64,000 nucleotides of DNA from Lates calcarifer. Taxonomy: Eukaryota; Chordata; Actinopteri; Centropomidae. Of this stretch, positions 27,271-38,472 are shown piece after piece. Position 1 is the stretch's first letter. Each line of letters opens with the position of its first letter. The stretch is from the NCBI RefSeq assembly GCF_001640805.2, contig NC_066856.1:15847087-15911086 (forward strand), read 5' to 3'. The position numbers and the translations under genes were made by a program. The notes beneath the pieces were generated by a model. That model made no database searches. It was given only the letters and a program-made list of their open reading frames with translations, and was not told where the DNA came from.

Positions 27271-29353
27271 GCACCTGTGAGTGCATCTTTCTGAAGTGCC
27301 TGCCAATATACACCAAGGCCATGAGGTGGTTTGAGTTGCAGAGGTTTAATCAACCAGAGGCATGAGCTCTCCCTCTTGCACTCGCACTACACGAAAATAG
27401 ACACCAGGGGGAAAACACCAAACTATCCTTGAACTTTCCTTTTGAAACCACAGGTCTCTGGGTATACAATATAATTTATAGCAAATAATGTTGCAGTGCA
27501 GATAAAACATGAAATAGTATGTCCACAATGGGATGATCAAAGGCCAGAAAAAGCAATAAAAGAAGTGTGTCTATCCATCAACGGGCTGCTGAACACCCAG
27601 AATGATCTCAGTCTCAGGTGGACTGGATGCCTGACAGGGACTCTCCTCTCTAAATCACATGGCTGCTCTCTTATTTCCTGGATGACTGGACAGTCTCTCC
27701 CCTCAGCCATGTACAAAACAAGCAACTTCTGAAAAGGCAAACTTCACCAGTCAGTCAATGGTGAATCACATTTATGAACTGATTTTTTTTGTTGTTGTTG
27801 TTTTGTTTTGTTCCTGCTCACCACCACATCAGTGCATCTTATGAGGCTTAAAGAATTAAAAGAATTACACTCAAACTTTGTAAATATAATGGAAAATGGA
27901 ACATTTTACAGGTTTACCAGCTATAATCCCTGATATATTTATACTAGAACCTCCTGAGTGACCGCACATGATTTTTATAGCACTACTTGGCTTCATATTC
28001 ATACACTTGCACATTTCATACATGGGCCTTTTTTAAAACTGCTTATTGCTACTACCGTCAAGCTTTCCACTCTTACATGACACATGCACTTTACATCAAT
28101 AGCAGCACATTTACCATTTGAGATTCTCAATCATTTTTGAATCAATGGCTCTTTGTTTTCAGACAGTTAGACAAAAGCAGGTTTCACATTTCTAACTGGC
28201 GACCATCAGTTTTGCCTGCTGAGTAAACGGCAACTGTTGTTGACAGATTTTATCAGCTAACATGCTATTTAAGGTAACGTTGGCTCCATGAGTTAGTTGG
28301 TCTCTATCTGACTATTTAATTGCAAATTGTAAAACAAGAGTCTCGTAAATGTGGTCCCTAAACATGAATTCAATAATAATGTGCTAAAAGATTTAGGCTA
28401 AAGCTGCATGTTACAGAAAAAAAGTTAGTATCCTTAATAGTTGATAAATCATAAAGGAATGGAACTGGAACTGTGGATAGTTGGTCCTGGTATTATAAGT
28501 ATGTTAGGAAAACTGTGAGACCAAAGATTTAATCCATTTTGAATACATTTGCCCTTGTCAAACTTCTTAAATGCAGAGTACTCAATAGATAATTTAGGCG
28601 GGAATGAGGGTTGGTGCCACCCTGCTTGTTAGCAAAATGACCAAAATGCCCCTTGTTAACGTTCCATCCCCAGGCAGCAGCAGCAGTGCAGTGGCAGAGG
28701 AGTTGTTTATTTTAATATGCATGTATGCCTGATTCATTGATCCTTTATCTCACTGAGGTTTGAGCATGTTAGATTGTTCAAATCACCTACTGCTGTTACT
28801 TCAGCCTCTTCACAAACCAGTGGCTGATGTCAGAGACACCACATCCATGTTTACTGAAGGAACACAAGCTGAAAAAATAGGACATGCAAGACATATCATG
28901 CCTAATAGCAAATATGCAGCCTAGTGTTGGATAACATGTCTAACACCAGCCTCCCGCTCTTCTTGAAGAAAACACCTCGACAGTATCAGCAGGTTACCCT
29001 GCTCCCAGACCTGTCACTGGCTGATGTGCTTGGCTGCCTGACTGTCTGAGGATCCGAGTGAGACCATCCTAATGAGAGATAAGGGAAGAGCAGAGGGGCA
29101 TGGCTGTGTGTTCCAGCAGTTGTTGAACACACCTGGCTACAGAGGGCTCACACTGAGAGGTAGAGAGCAGCCATAAAAATTTACTTTGTGTGTATTCAGT
29201 GAAGGTAAACTGAAGCTGCATTAAATATAAACCACTTAATCATTATATGGAAGCAGGGTTTTGTTTACATTTGCTGCCACAACACACTGTGTGCATCCAG
29301 CCCAGCAAACATACTGAATGCCCTTTCTACCTCGTAAAAACATCTTCAAAGGG

Positions 29354-29408
29354 TTTTATTTTATTTTATTATCATTATTTTATTTTATTTATTTATTTAT
29401 TTATTTTT
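29354..29408. repeat. TTTTA/ATTT simple repeat
   Basis: TTTTATTTTATTTTATTATC changing into ATTTATTTATTTATTT. A short CA run follows at about 29446-29461. Confidence 0.9.
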
Positions 29409-29699
29409 GAAGGAATATGCATCAAGTCACATCATGAGACTCAACACACACACACACACACCATATATTGGTATTATTGCTGCTAAGTGACCAAACCTCC
29501 ACAGGCTATGTTTGCATAAGTTGTACTTTGTATATTGAATATTATATTTAATACATAAGTGAGTGATGAAAGCTGAAGCTGATGAAGCTCTTATAAATAT
29601 AATGCTACATGGACTCACGTGGCACCACAAATTAATGTGCACACGTTTTAACCTTATTTAATGAAAGTAAAGAACATTTTTCAGCCTTATTTTTACAGT

Positions 29700-29865
29700 C
29701 ATACTGGTCCTGCCTCCGTCTTGTGAGCTGCCCAGTGCTACCACAGTCTTATCTGCCAGATTTTGCCAGATTTATATAGTTTTTCCTGCTGGTCTCGGGA
29801 GCGAACAAAGAAAGCCACCTGCTCTAACCACTGAGCCCCCTGCTGCAGCAGACTTTCAGCGTGTT
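29700..29865 (-). repeat. SINE-like remnant with tRNA-type promoter boxes
   Basis: On the minus strand the segment reads GGGGGCTCAGTGGTTAGAGC followed by GTTCGCTCCCGAGACCAGCA, an arrangement like a pol III A box (TGGTTAGAGC) and a decayed B box (GTTCGCTCC). It is not a functional tRNA: I see no full cloverleaf. A tRNA-derived SINE head is the best reading. Confidence 0.45.
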
Positions 29866-30093
29866 CAAGGGCACAATATCTACTCCTCCATTGTATTTCT
29901 TTGTGTGAAAATGTTCCTTTTTGTATGATTGCAATAATTTCACATGCAACCTTTCTGGCAATTTACTGTTGCTTTTTCATAGGTCATATTGTTAAATCTA
30001 TGTTATGTTATGATGATTATTGGTTATATATAACTTTGATCTTCAAGTCCATTTCAATTCAATTGAAGTTCTACTTTTGACAACCGAAATTAT

Positions 30094-30133
30094 TATCATA
30101 TCATATATAGTTTTCACTATATATGATATGATA
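30094..30133. repeat. Perfect 17-bp hairpin in AT-rich DNA
   Basis: The arms at 30094-30110 and 30117-30133 are exact reverse complements (left arm TATCATATCATATATAG) separated by the six bases TTTTCA. No transposon ends or gene lie next to it. Confidence 0.85.
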
Positions 30134-30944
30134 TGATGTATATATATGTTATTTCACTGAAAAGTTCCATAGGTTAATCTTTAAAAAAACAAAAAAAAAA
30201 ACAGCCAGTCATCCACTAAGATTCATATCTGTTTCCACAACACTTCACAGAGCCCAGTCGCTCATGTAGGAACGTTTTGGAGACACCATGTTGCTAGAGG
30301 AGCACAGTGCATTCGGCGTAATTAGGATTTTGTTTGGCAGTGTCTCCAAAGCTTGTTGCCTCTGTAGATAATCCTAACAGGCTACACAATGTGTTTGTCT
30401 GAGCTATGGGAGAACTGTGAACTCAAGCCTGAGCCTGTAAGCTGCCACAGAAGAAAATGAATGAATACCCACATTCACAACAAATCAGACTTTAGGAGAG
30501 AGAGGCAGGAAGAAAAAAACAGAGGCAGAGAGGTGGCTGTTCAAATGATGACACATAGCATAGCTCTGTTCTACAGCAGAGAAATTACTTTGGTGACTGT
30601 TTCTGCTGAAAGTTTTGTGTGTTAAGTCAGCATGCATTTTTTGCTGTTTCTCTAGAGAGTGAAAGAATTATTTTACTTCCATCAGAATTATTTATTATTT
30701 ATCAGTGAGTGATAGCTAAAGGACATTTTGTGAAATTTGTTTGCTGAGAATTGGATGAAAAGATACCACCCTCATGTTACTTGGTGGCTCAACTTAATTT
30801 CTTAGTTCTACTTTGAAAACATTCACGTTATTTAAACAAAAAGAAGTTGCTCCAAAAGTTGAGTAAATTCAAAGACTTTGCGGCTTTGCCTTATATCCTC
30901 TGAACTATTGTGTTTTTGCAGTATACAAAAACGACTATTTGTGG

Positions 30945-31025
30945 TCTAAGAAGACATGGCAAGAAATAGTCCAGCACATAACCCCCCATAAAATCAAAAC
31001 TTCTTGTTTTTACACCCAGTTCCTT
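30945..31025 (+). repeat. Dispersed repeat fragment, family A (copy 1)
   Basis: GGCAAGAAATAGTCCAGCAC and ACATAACCCCCCATAAAATC are the upstream block of the repeat whose downstream block carries GCTAAGCTAAGCTA. Only this block is present here. Assignment rests on my memory of the family's order. Confidence 0.4.
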
Positions 31026-32189
31026 CTTCTTCCAGGTCCTTTTGAATTGGAAATTTGTTAATATTCATAGCCCATGTAACCGCTTTGAGCCAGTCATACC
31101 TTAGTAGGTGGCTAGAATTAATATAAACCCATTGATTTTCATTTAATTGTTGATGACTTTGTGAGTCTGGGGCTCATTAAAACAACAGTGCGATGCAGAT
31201 GCACATCTTAGCACCGTCAAACTCGCATCTCTGACCTCCAAGGACCACTGCATTTAACAGTGAACTGCCTCTCATTACTTATCCTTTATCTGCTGTCTCA
31301 TTATACCCTTGTTCTGTTTTTTGAATTTTTCTATTACTGTCTTTGCAATGCAAATCTGCTGCTTAAATCAGCAGCTCTGTGTATACAAAGGCGAGGAGGG
31401 GGGAATGATCATCCTATTAGTGCTGAGGAATCTGGGCTCTTGGGGAAGTAGTCGGGGTGTAAAAAAGGGAAAAGGCTCTGACGAATATTCCCATCGTCCT
31501 AAATGCTGCTTTCACCAAAGTATGATTTATATGAGAGAGAGAGACTTCCTATAATCTTTGCGGTGCAGCATCAGGTCTGCAGTAAACTAATGTGCATGTG
31601 CTGATATGCTTTCCTGGATGGTGGATGATAGCTCATGTGTCATGACTGCAGGCCTATCGCTCGCTGTGTTCCCCCCGCAGTGTGAGCCAATATGTTCAGC
31701 AGACATAGATGTGGGCATTGCCTAATGGAATCCAGTCAGCATGGCTGATACCATCACCAAGTCACACTGCCAAGCCTCGATAACACTGGGCTCTCTCCCT
31801 CTTTGGAGCTATGGCAAGTGTCCTGGAGAGCCCTGCAGGATGTTACATATTAATACTTCTCGACATTTGCTGGGTGATAAGCAGACTGGGTATAAATATT
31901 TCTTTTTATGAAACCACTTCGGCACAGCTTCCTCACAGAAGACAATCTCTGGCTATTTTCTCTTCACAGACCCGTATCTGAAAACAAATGCTCTGTCCTC
32001 AGTAACCTGTACTTCTTAAAGATGCATCACCACACAAACAGAAGATAATGCGTAATGGAAGGTCTGCCAGAGTATAGTTAGAGTAGGGTTTATATGGTCA
32101 CTATAGTGTATTGTGTGGTGATGCAGAACTTGCACTTAGTAACCTGCTTGGTTCTTAACCAATTTTTTATTTTTTTTTTCAAAATTCTC

Positions 32190-32425
32190 CAAATGGTTTG
32201 AGATTAGGCACACAACTTGGAATAGAACCTGTCCCATGTTGGTGGAAACAGTATATCAGAGAGCTTTAAGTGCTGTTAGGCTAATTTTGTCCTTGTTTGT
32301 TCCTCCTCTTTCCATGCTAAGCTAAGCTAAGCTAAACAGGCTACATATTTGCTGAGAGAGACATGAGAACTGTATACCTCACTCTTGGTGAGAAAGTCAT
32401 TAGGTGTCATTCCCAAAATGTCACA
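32190..32425 (+). repeat. Dispersed repeat fragment, family A (copy 2)
   Basis: Contains GCTAAGCTAAGCTAAGCTAA near 32319-32338, then GACATGAGAACTGTATACC, GAGAAAGTCATTAG and CCCAAAATGTCACA. The same order recurs at 36930-37085 and 42945-43185. Confidence 0.5.
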
Positions 32426-32481
32426 TTAAGAGTGAATCTGCTTATACAGTTACCATGAGCCACATAGTCACCAGGCATGAA

Positions 32482-32544
<63 letters not shown>
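32482..32544. repeat. Compound (GT)n(GA)n microsatellite
   Basis: About eight GT units run directly into about 24 GA units. It gives false open frames of Arg/Glu or Ser/Leu repeats on both strands. Confidence 0.97.
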
Positions 32545-32549
<5 letters not shown>

Positions 32550-32664
32550 CATTCCTGTGCACCATGTACTGTGTGTCCAGGTGCTACAGAGCCTTGAAAT
32601 CTGAATGTGAAATGCAGAGTGAAACAAATTCAAACTACACAGATCTTCTTCGCCCCCTCCTCTA

Positions 32665-32684
32665 TCTCTCTCTCTCTCTCTCTC
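32665..32684. repeat. (CT)n tract
   Basis: Ten CT units about 120 bases after the GA tract, so the two tracts are inverted repeats of each other. Confidence 0.95.
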
Positions 32685-34394
32685 AGCCAAGTGAAAAATT
32701 CATGTTCTATTACCCCATCAAATATGAATTGCAGTTTATACGATCACATTTGAAATTCCAGGTCGCAGCTCATGCATTCCCAAATACTTTTGGTAACATC
32801 GCCAGGGTCTATTTCTGGAGCGCAATTCACCAACTAGTTTAAAAAAAGAGTTACGTCAAGAAAAGGTAAGGTAGACTGTGACAAACAAAGCTATCACAGT
32901 TTTAAATGTGAAATAATGAAGCACAGCTACTGTATATGGAGATATATTTAAATGTGTGCATCAGCCACCACAGCGCTGCATGAGTTATGAGATTGCCTGA
33001 TCACTTGTCATGGGCTGGCATAAGGGAATGAGGCATGTGTCATATCTTGTTTAAGCAGCCTGATGCAGTGTGTGTTTTGGTGGATGGTTCACAGCTACTC
33101 CTCAGCCTCTCATTGCAGTTCGTGTTGTTGAACGGTTCCTCCCCTCCGGCTGTTAACACACCAGGGGGAAGTTTCCCTGCCGGATACCATGACGACGGCT
33201 GGCATCCGTGCTTTGCGCCAAGACAAATGGAGGTCATCTGAAGAGACGGCACCCTTTTACCTCTTACCTTCACCGTTGCTCCGCTGACATGGCTACGCCA
33301 GCCGGCAGACTCTCTCTCTCTCAGCCCTCAGCCATCCCAGCATGCTGTTCACCTCTCAGCCGGCTGGAGCCAGGCAGCCGTTCCAACGTACATATGCTCA
33401 TGCTGTGGAATTCAGGTGCCAAGAGACAAACGCAGCATGTGCTTGCTTCTCTTACACATCCAAGTCCTTGGGGTTTTTACATATCCAAGTCCCTCCAGCT
33501 CGCTGTAGAAATCCACCAGAATGCTGCTGCAACGAACGAGTTCAGCACTCCCCCCTTGGCAAGTAGCCCACAGCATGATCAAAACACATTCATTATTCAT
33601 CACAAAGTAAAGATTCCATATCTCTGATGTGTGTGCATCAGCAGTATATTTTAAGATTTAGTTTCTTTTCCTGATCCCCTCAAAATCCACAAAGTTACTG
33701 TCAGAATTTTGGAATTCATTTGCTTGTGTTACAAGTCTAACATTAAAACTATGATCACAAGATGTGAGATGTGAAACTGATCTGTTTAGCATTAGTAATT
33801 AGGCAGAGTATATCTTTTCTTTCCATTATGATACCACTTCAGACACACGTTTTTCATGAATGAAAATGATTTATCTCCCCACTGAAGTGAACAAGACTAG
33901 GCCTCGTGGTACTCTTACATGAATAATCTTCTCTTTCGGTGTCAATGGTGCTTGACTTAGCTACTGCAAGTCGTGATGTGGCTCTGTGTCTGATGCTGGG
34001 GGCAGTAAATACCTGTGATTGGAGGGGTGTGATGGAAAAAAAAAGAATAATACAGCACACAGCCTCCAGCTGTTAGGGAGGACAGGTAGAGAGCAGGATG
34101 AGCCTGCAGTGGATATATAGGTAAGAGAAAAATGCTCAGCTGTAAAATACCATCAGGCCTTCTCTGGCAATGACAGACACAGGATGTAGTCAAATCTGGT
34201 AGCTGGTATTTGATTGTTTCACAAAAGAACGGTTGATTTCAGCATCACTGTTTGAGTTAGAGTTACCAGTTGAGTAATGTGTTACCAGCCCTGCATAAGG
34301 AGTGGGTCTGCAGAAAATGGCCCCTGTTACTGATGCATCATTATGTATGACTTTGTTACTTGTTGTATGATTTTATTTACAGTCACAGTATAGT

Positions 34395-34485
34395 TTAGTC
34401 CAGTGGTTTGCAACTTAGGGGTCAGGTCCCCTCCAACAAGTCACAGGACAAATCTGCGGGGTCCTGCAATGATAAATTTATGTAT
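34395..34485 (+). repeat. hAT-type repeat remnant
   Basis: The phrase CCAGTGGTTTGCAACTTAGG, then GGGTCAGGTCCCCTCCAACA and GGGGTCCTGCAATGATAA, matches the CAGTGGTTCTCAACCTGGGG type end seen in hAT-related nonautonomous elements of vertebrates. Only one end is recognisable. Confidence 0.4.
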
Positions 34486-36929
34486 AAAAAGTGGTTACAC
34501 AATGTGGTCTCTTTAACAAGACTAAGCATCTACAGCCACTCTATTAGTTCTTCTTTAAGCTAAATGCTAATGTTAGCATGCTGTAACATGGTCTTCAATA
34601 TTGCATTCAGTTAATGATAGTGAGGGCAGTACAAGATGAATGACAATGGAGCCAAATTGCATCACAGAGAATCAGGAGCATGAATAACAAACTGAATCAA
34701 ATATTTAATTAATTCAAAGGGGGGATAACACTGACAGTGACAGTGTAATCAATCCACATTTTGGCCTGATCTATTGTGTAACAGGTCAGACAAAAGAGGA
34801 CAAGTGAAGAAAGAAGTCGATTTCTCCTGTGCTCCGAGGCCCATCTTCCTTTCACTCTTTCTTTCTGTCCTCTCTCATTTCTCTCAACGTTTCCTTCCTC
34901 CCCTTGTTCTTCTTCCTTCAGATCACTTTGAGTCCATTTTCCGACTTCAGTATATTACAGTTTAGTGTGATAACTAGCTAGCCTCACATTTCAGAATTAT
35001 TTGCTGTGGTTCATATGTGGCACTACCACAGTGGAGAGTCAGCCTCCTCAATTTCTTTCCTTGTGACACATTTCATCCTCCATGTATCCATCTTTCTTAC
35101 CAGCTTGGACCACATTGCTTCTGAAATAGGAAGAAAAGGTCAGAGCGTTAATGCACAAAGTGACAGCAGATACATCACCTAAATCTATGGTGACTTTTGG
35201 CAATACATCGCACACATGGACACTCAATTTTCATTGGGAAGAAATGGGAGTGATGAGGGAGGTTCAGAGTGTGGAAACACACATTCTGTCTTGGCTTGGA
35301 AGGATTTTCTTTTTAATTGTTAATGGACTTTAATAAGGAGATAAACAGAGAGGAGAGAAGTCATTCTTTGTAATATAACTCATTTTAAAAAACAAAGAAG
35401 ATGCAGTTTATTTGCCATTAAATTAGTCTTAATTTTGTTGATTTAAAAACAGATGGCGACCAGTGCACTTAATAACGGAAGCACATCATAAGACTGTGAA
35501 TTTGAATCAGTGAGAGACACAACTTGGCACATTTTCTTTTATAATGCTTTATGCAATATAGCTGTGCCAATGCTATACAATAATAGATGTCCATACTGGA
35601 CAATATATTTGTATTTCCTGTTTTTCTCATTTTATGCCCCTCATACTGATTTGCATTGCTGCAGACTGTTTTCCAGTGCTTTTATCACACAACATTTCCC
35701 TCATTTAAATTGTATTTCACAGTAAATATTTTAAAACAAGAGTTTCTGACAGTAAGTGTGTACCAATTTCAAGTTGATTTTAGACACTCATGCCTTCCCT
35801 CACATTTATCTCTCAGATTACAGCTAATGGAAGCATCTCGTTTGATTTGTCGGTTGGCTTCAATGGGTTGTGACTGACAGATGAATATTTATCTTAGAGC
35901 AAAAATGTGTGAAATCAAGGACATAGAGAGTGAAAGTATGATGCTTTTTGCTCTCACTGTGTTCCTAAATGTGCACATTATTTTGGAACAGAGCTTTTGA
36001 AAGTGTTTAAATCTATAGGCTGATATTGGTTCTCTGCTGCAGCTTTGCAAAATGTGATTGATGGCACTTCTTGCTGTGTTCTGTGCCGTGCTGAAGTCAC
36101 TGACAGTGAATGAGGCAGAGAGGCAAACCTGACTAATGTGGCAAAACTGAGCTGAAAATATTGCAGAGGTAGGATGTATATATATGAGCAAAATTCAGTA
36201 TTAAAGGATGAAAAATAAGATGAAATAAAATAGATAAGATTAATCCATAAAGAAAGTTGTGCACAAGATATTCAGTATTAGTAGAAACATAACTAAATAA
36301 AAGGTTCAAGTTGCATTAATCAATATTTTCATATCTTTAAAAAAAAACACTAGAATGTAAAATGTCATTTTGTCATTATTTTGTTTATGATCATCAGGGT
36401 GGATTTCCCTCCACAGATTCTGCTAAATTTCCTGTAGATTGCAGGCCATCGGAGCCATTAGTAAGGAGGCATTTTTCACACCCTCTGTCTCTCTCTCTAT
36501 CACTCTTTGTCCTTGTGGGTGATTAGAATGCACCCTGGTTGTCTGTCTGCTCGCTCATTAATCACACTGCGAGAGACTGGGCTGAACACTAAATATACAG
36601 TTTGTCCTCCTCTCAGCACTCCACACAAAGTGCTATTACAGCAGAAAACCACATAGGGTCATAAATGACTCATAAGCAGGGCTACAGGTTGGCCTTGTGC
36701 TTGTTATTATAACCCTACCAATCCATAAGGAGTAGAATCCCCAACATTTATGTAAAGTCTTGCTCCCATTAAAAAACAAATCTTGGAGACCAACAGTAAA
36801 TACCATGTTTACATTACCATTATATTAGTCTACAATGTTTTCAAGGTTGAAAATGACTGGTCAACCAACTCCTAAACTTTTAATGACTAAACAACACTGA
36901 AATCAATCAAGAAGCTATATCAGTTTTGG

Positions 36930-37085
36930 TGCTTACTGAATTTTGTTACCGTTGGACACAAACGAGCTAGCTGTTTCCCCATGATTTCAGTCTTTGTGCT
37001 AAGCTAAGCTAGCTGGCTGCTGGCTGTGGTGTGCATGAGGGTGGTATCAACACTCTCAAAGGAAATGAGTGCATTTCCCAAAATG
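36930..37085 (+). repeat. Dispersed repeat fragment, family A (copy 3)
   Basis: Contains GCTGTTTCCCCATGATTTCA, GTGCTAAGCTAAGCTAGCTG, GGGTGGTATCAACACTCTC and GCATTTCCCAAAATGTTC in the family's order. The gene-like words on this strand come from the repeat and do not form an exon. Confidence 0.5.
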
Positions 37086-38264
37086 TTCTCCTCTTACTTT
37101 AAGCATAAGCTTGCATTACAATGGCCTCAAGACATAAACTGTTCTCATACTGTCTGCTTGCATATGGTTCTCTATTTAAACTTTGTAAGGGAAGGTTTTG
37201 ATATTTCCTGTCTGGAAAAGATCAAACAGTTCTGCATTTTCAGAACTTGATTTTTCATCTTGACAGAAAACTGAGTGGAAACTCTGCCAATATCAACCCA
37301 AAGTCAAACCTTATAAGTGCAATAAATGAACTTTTCGAACCCAGAGGTTACAGAGAATGCAGATGTTTTTTTCATGGAACTTTTGTTTTGTAATAGGGGC
37401 AGACAGCACTTTTCCCTGTAGCCTTGGTGCTACCAATAATTTTTGACAGTTTCAAAGACAAAGGAGGATATTTGTGATTCAGAGGAAAATGTTCATCAGT
37501 TAACAGACTGCCTACACACACCAGAAATTCAAATAAATTGGCAGTATGCCTGATGCACTTAACTACTCACATGCCAAGTCAAATCAGGTCTCCTGGGAGG
37601 AGACGTTGCACCTAAAAGAAACCTACTTCACCAACCGATAAAAATGTTCCCTAACTTCAAGGATATGATTTAAAAGAACAAGGACACTGTAATAAGCACT
37701 CTCTTCTTATATTCTGTTTCTCTAATTATGCTGCTTTAGATGGACATCCACCCTCAAAGACCAACCCGAGGGCAGTCATTTACCAGCAACCTAAACTCAT
37801 AAGTCATTACTGCTGCACGATTCGCAGGCAAACATAATGAGGTTGAAGCAGTTGCTTCTAATCAAATCCAAACAACCCTCTCTTTTAGATATTGTTTTCT
37901 GTCTAAGGATTTACCAGCTAAGTGTGAGGATGTGGATTGTTTTGTGTTTTTAGCATCAAATGTCTGCTCTTTGACAAATTTGAAGAAACTGAAATACGTC
38001 TACCCAAACACCAATTATCTCTTGAATAATAAATATATCTACTACAACCATGGCAGGTGTGAGCCTAAATCAGATAACAGCTCTGTCTTTAAGATTCATC
38101 CTCGCCTCTTGGGAAAGGGATGAGTGCAAGACTCATTTCCACAGGGAAATCTGGGAATCGTGCCCGTTAATGGTGCACTCCACTGATTTTACATGTCAAA
38201 GTCAATTTACTTGTCACATGGACCCTCTGAAAACACTTGAATAATGTCTTCAGTAGCTTTGGAG

Positions 38265-38472
38265 ATTCAAGGTACATCACCAAAAAATCCTGCACAACAA
38301 ACTAGAGCTGTGGAGTTCAAACCAGGCAGGAAGGATCTAACGAAAGACAAAACTGAGCTGCATTATGGGAAGTGTAGGACCCATGGTTTTTGATACTTGA
38401 AGCAAATTTATGGCTAAAAGTCCAAAAGGAGTCTTGGGAGTCACCCAACTTCATGGAAGTGGAACACTAAAT
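38265..38472 (-). repeat. Probable dispersed repeat copy
   Basis: On the minus strand it begins TTAAAGGTGTACTCTAGCAA and continues with CATGAAGTTGGGTGACTCCC and CCTACACTTCCCATAATGCA, wording I associate with a repeat common in fish. No coding frame. The family is not named because I cannot search. Confidence 0.35.

Noticed and set aside
32404..32842. Overlapping frames with Arg-Glu and Ser-Leu repeats.
   Set aside because: They are translations of the GT/GA/CT simple repeats, not RS-domain exons.
33208..33627. A 139-codon plus-strand frame in a somewhat GC-richer patch.
   Set aside because: No protein family resemblance, no splice sites with continuing frames, and equally long frames on the opposite strand.
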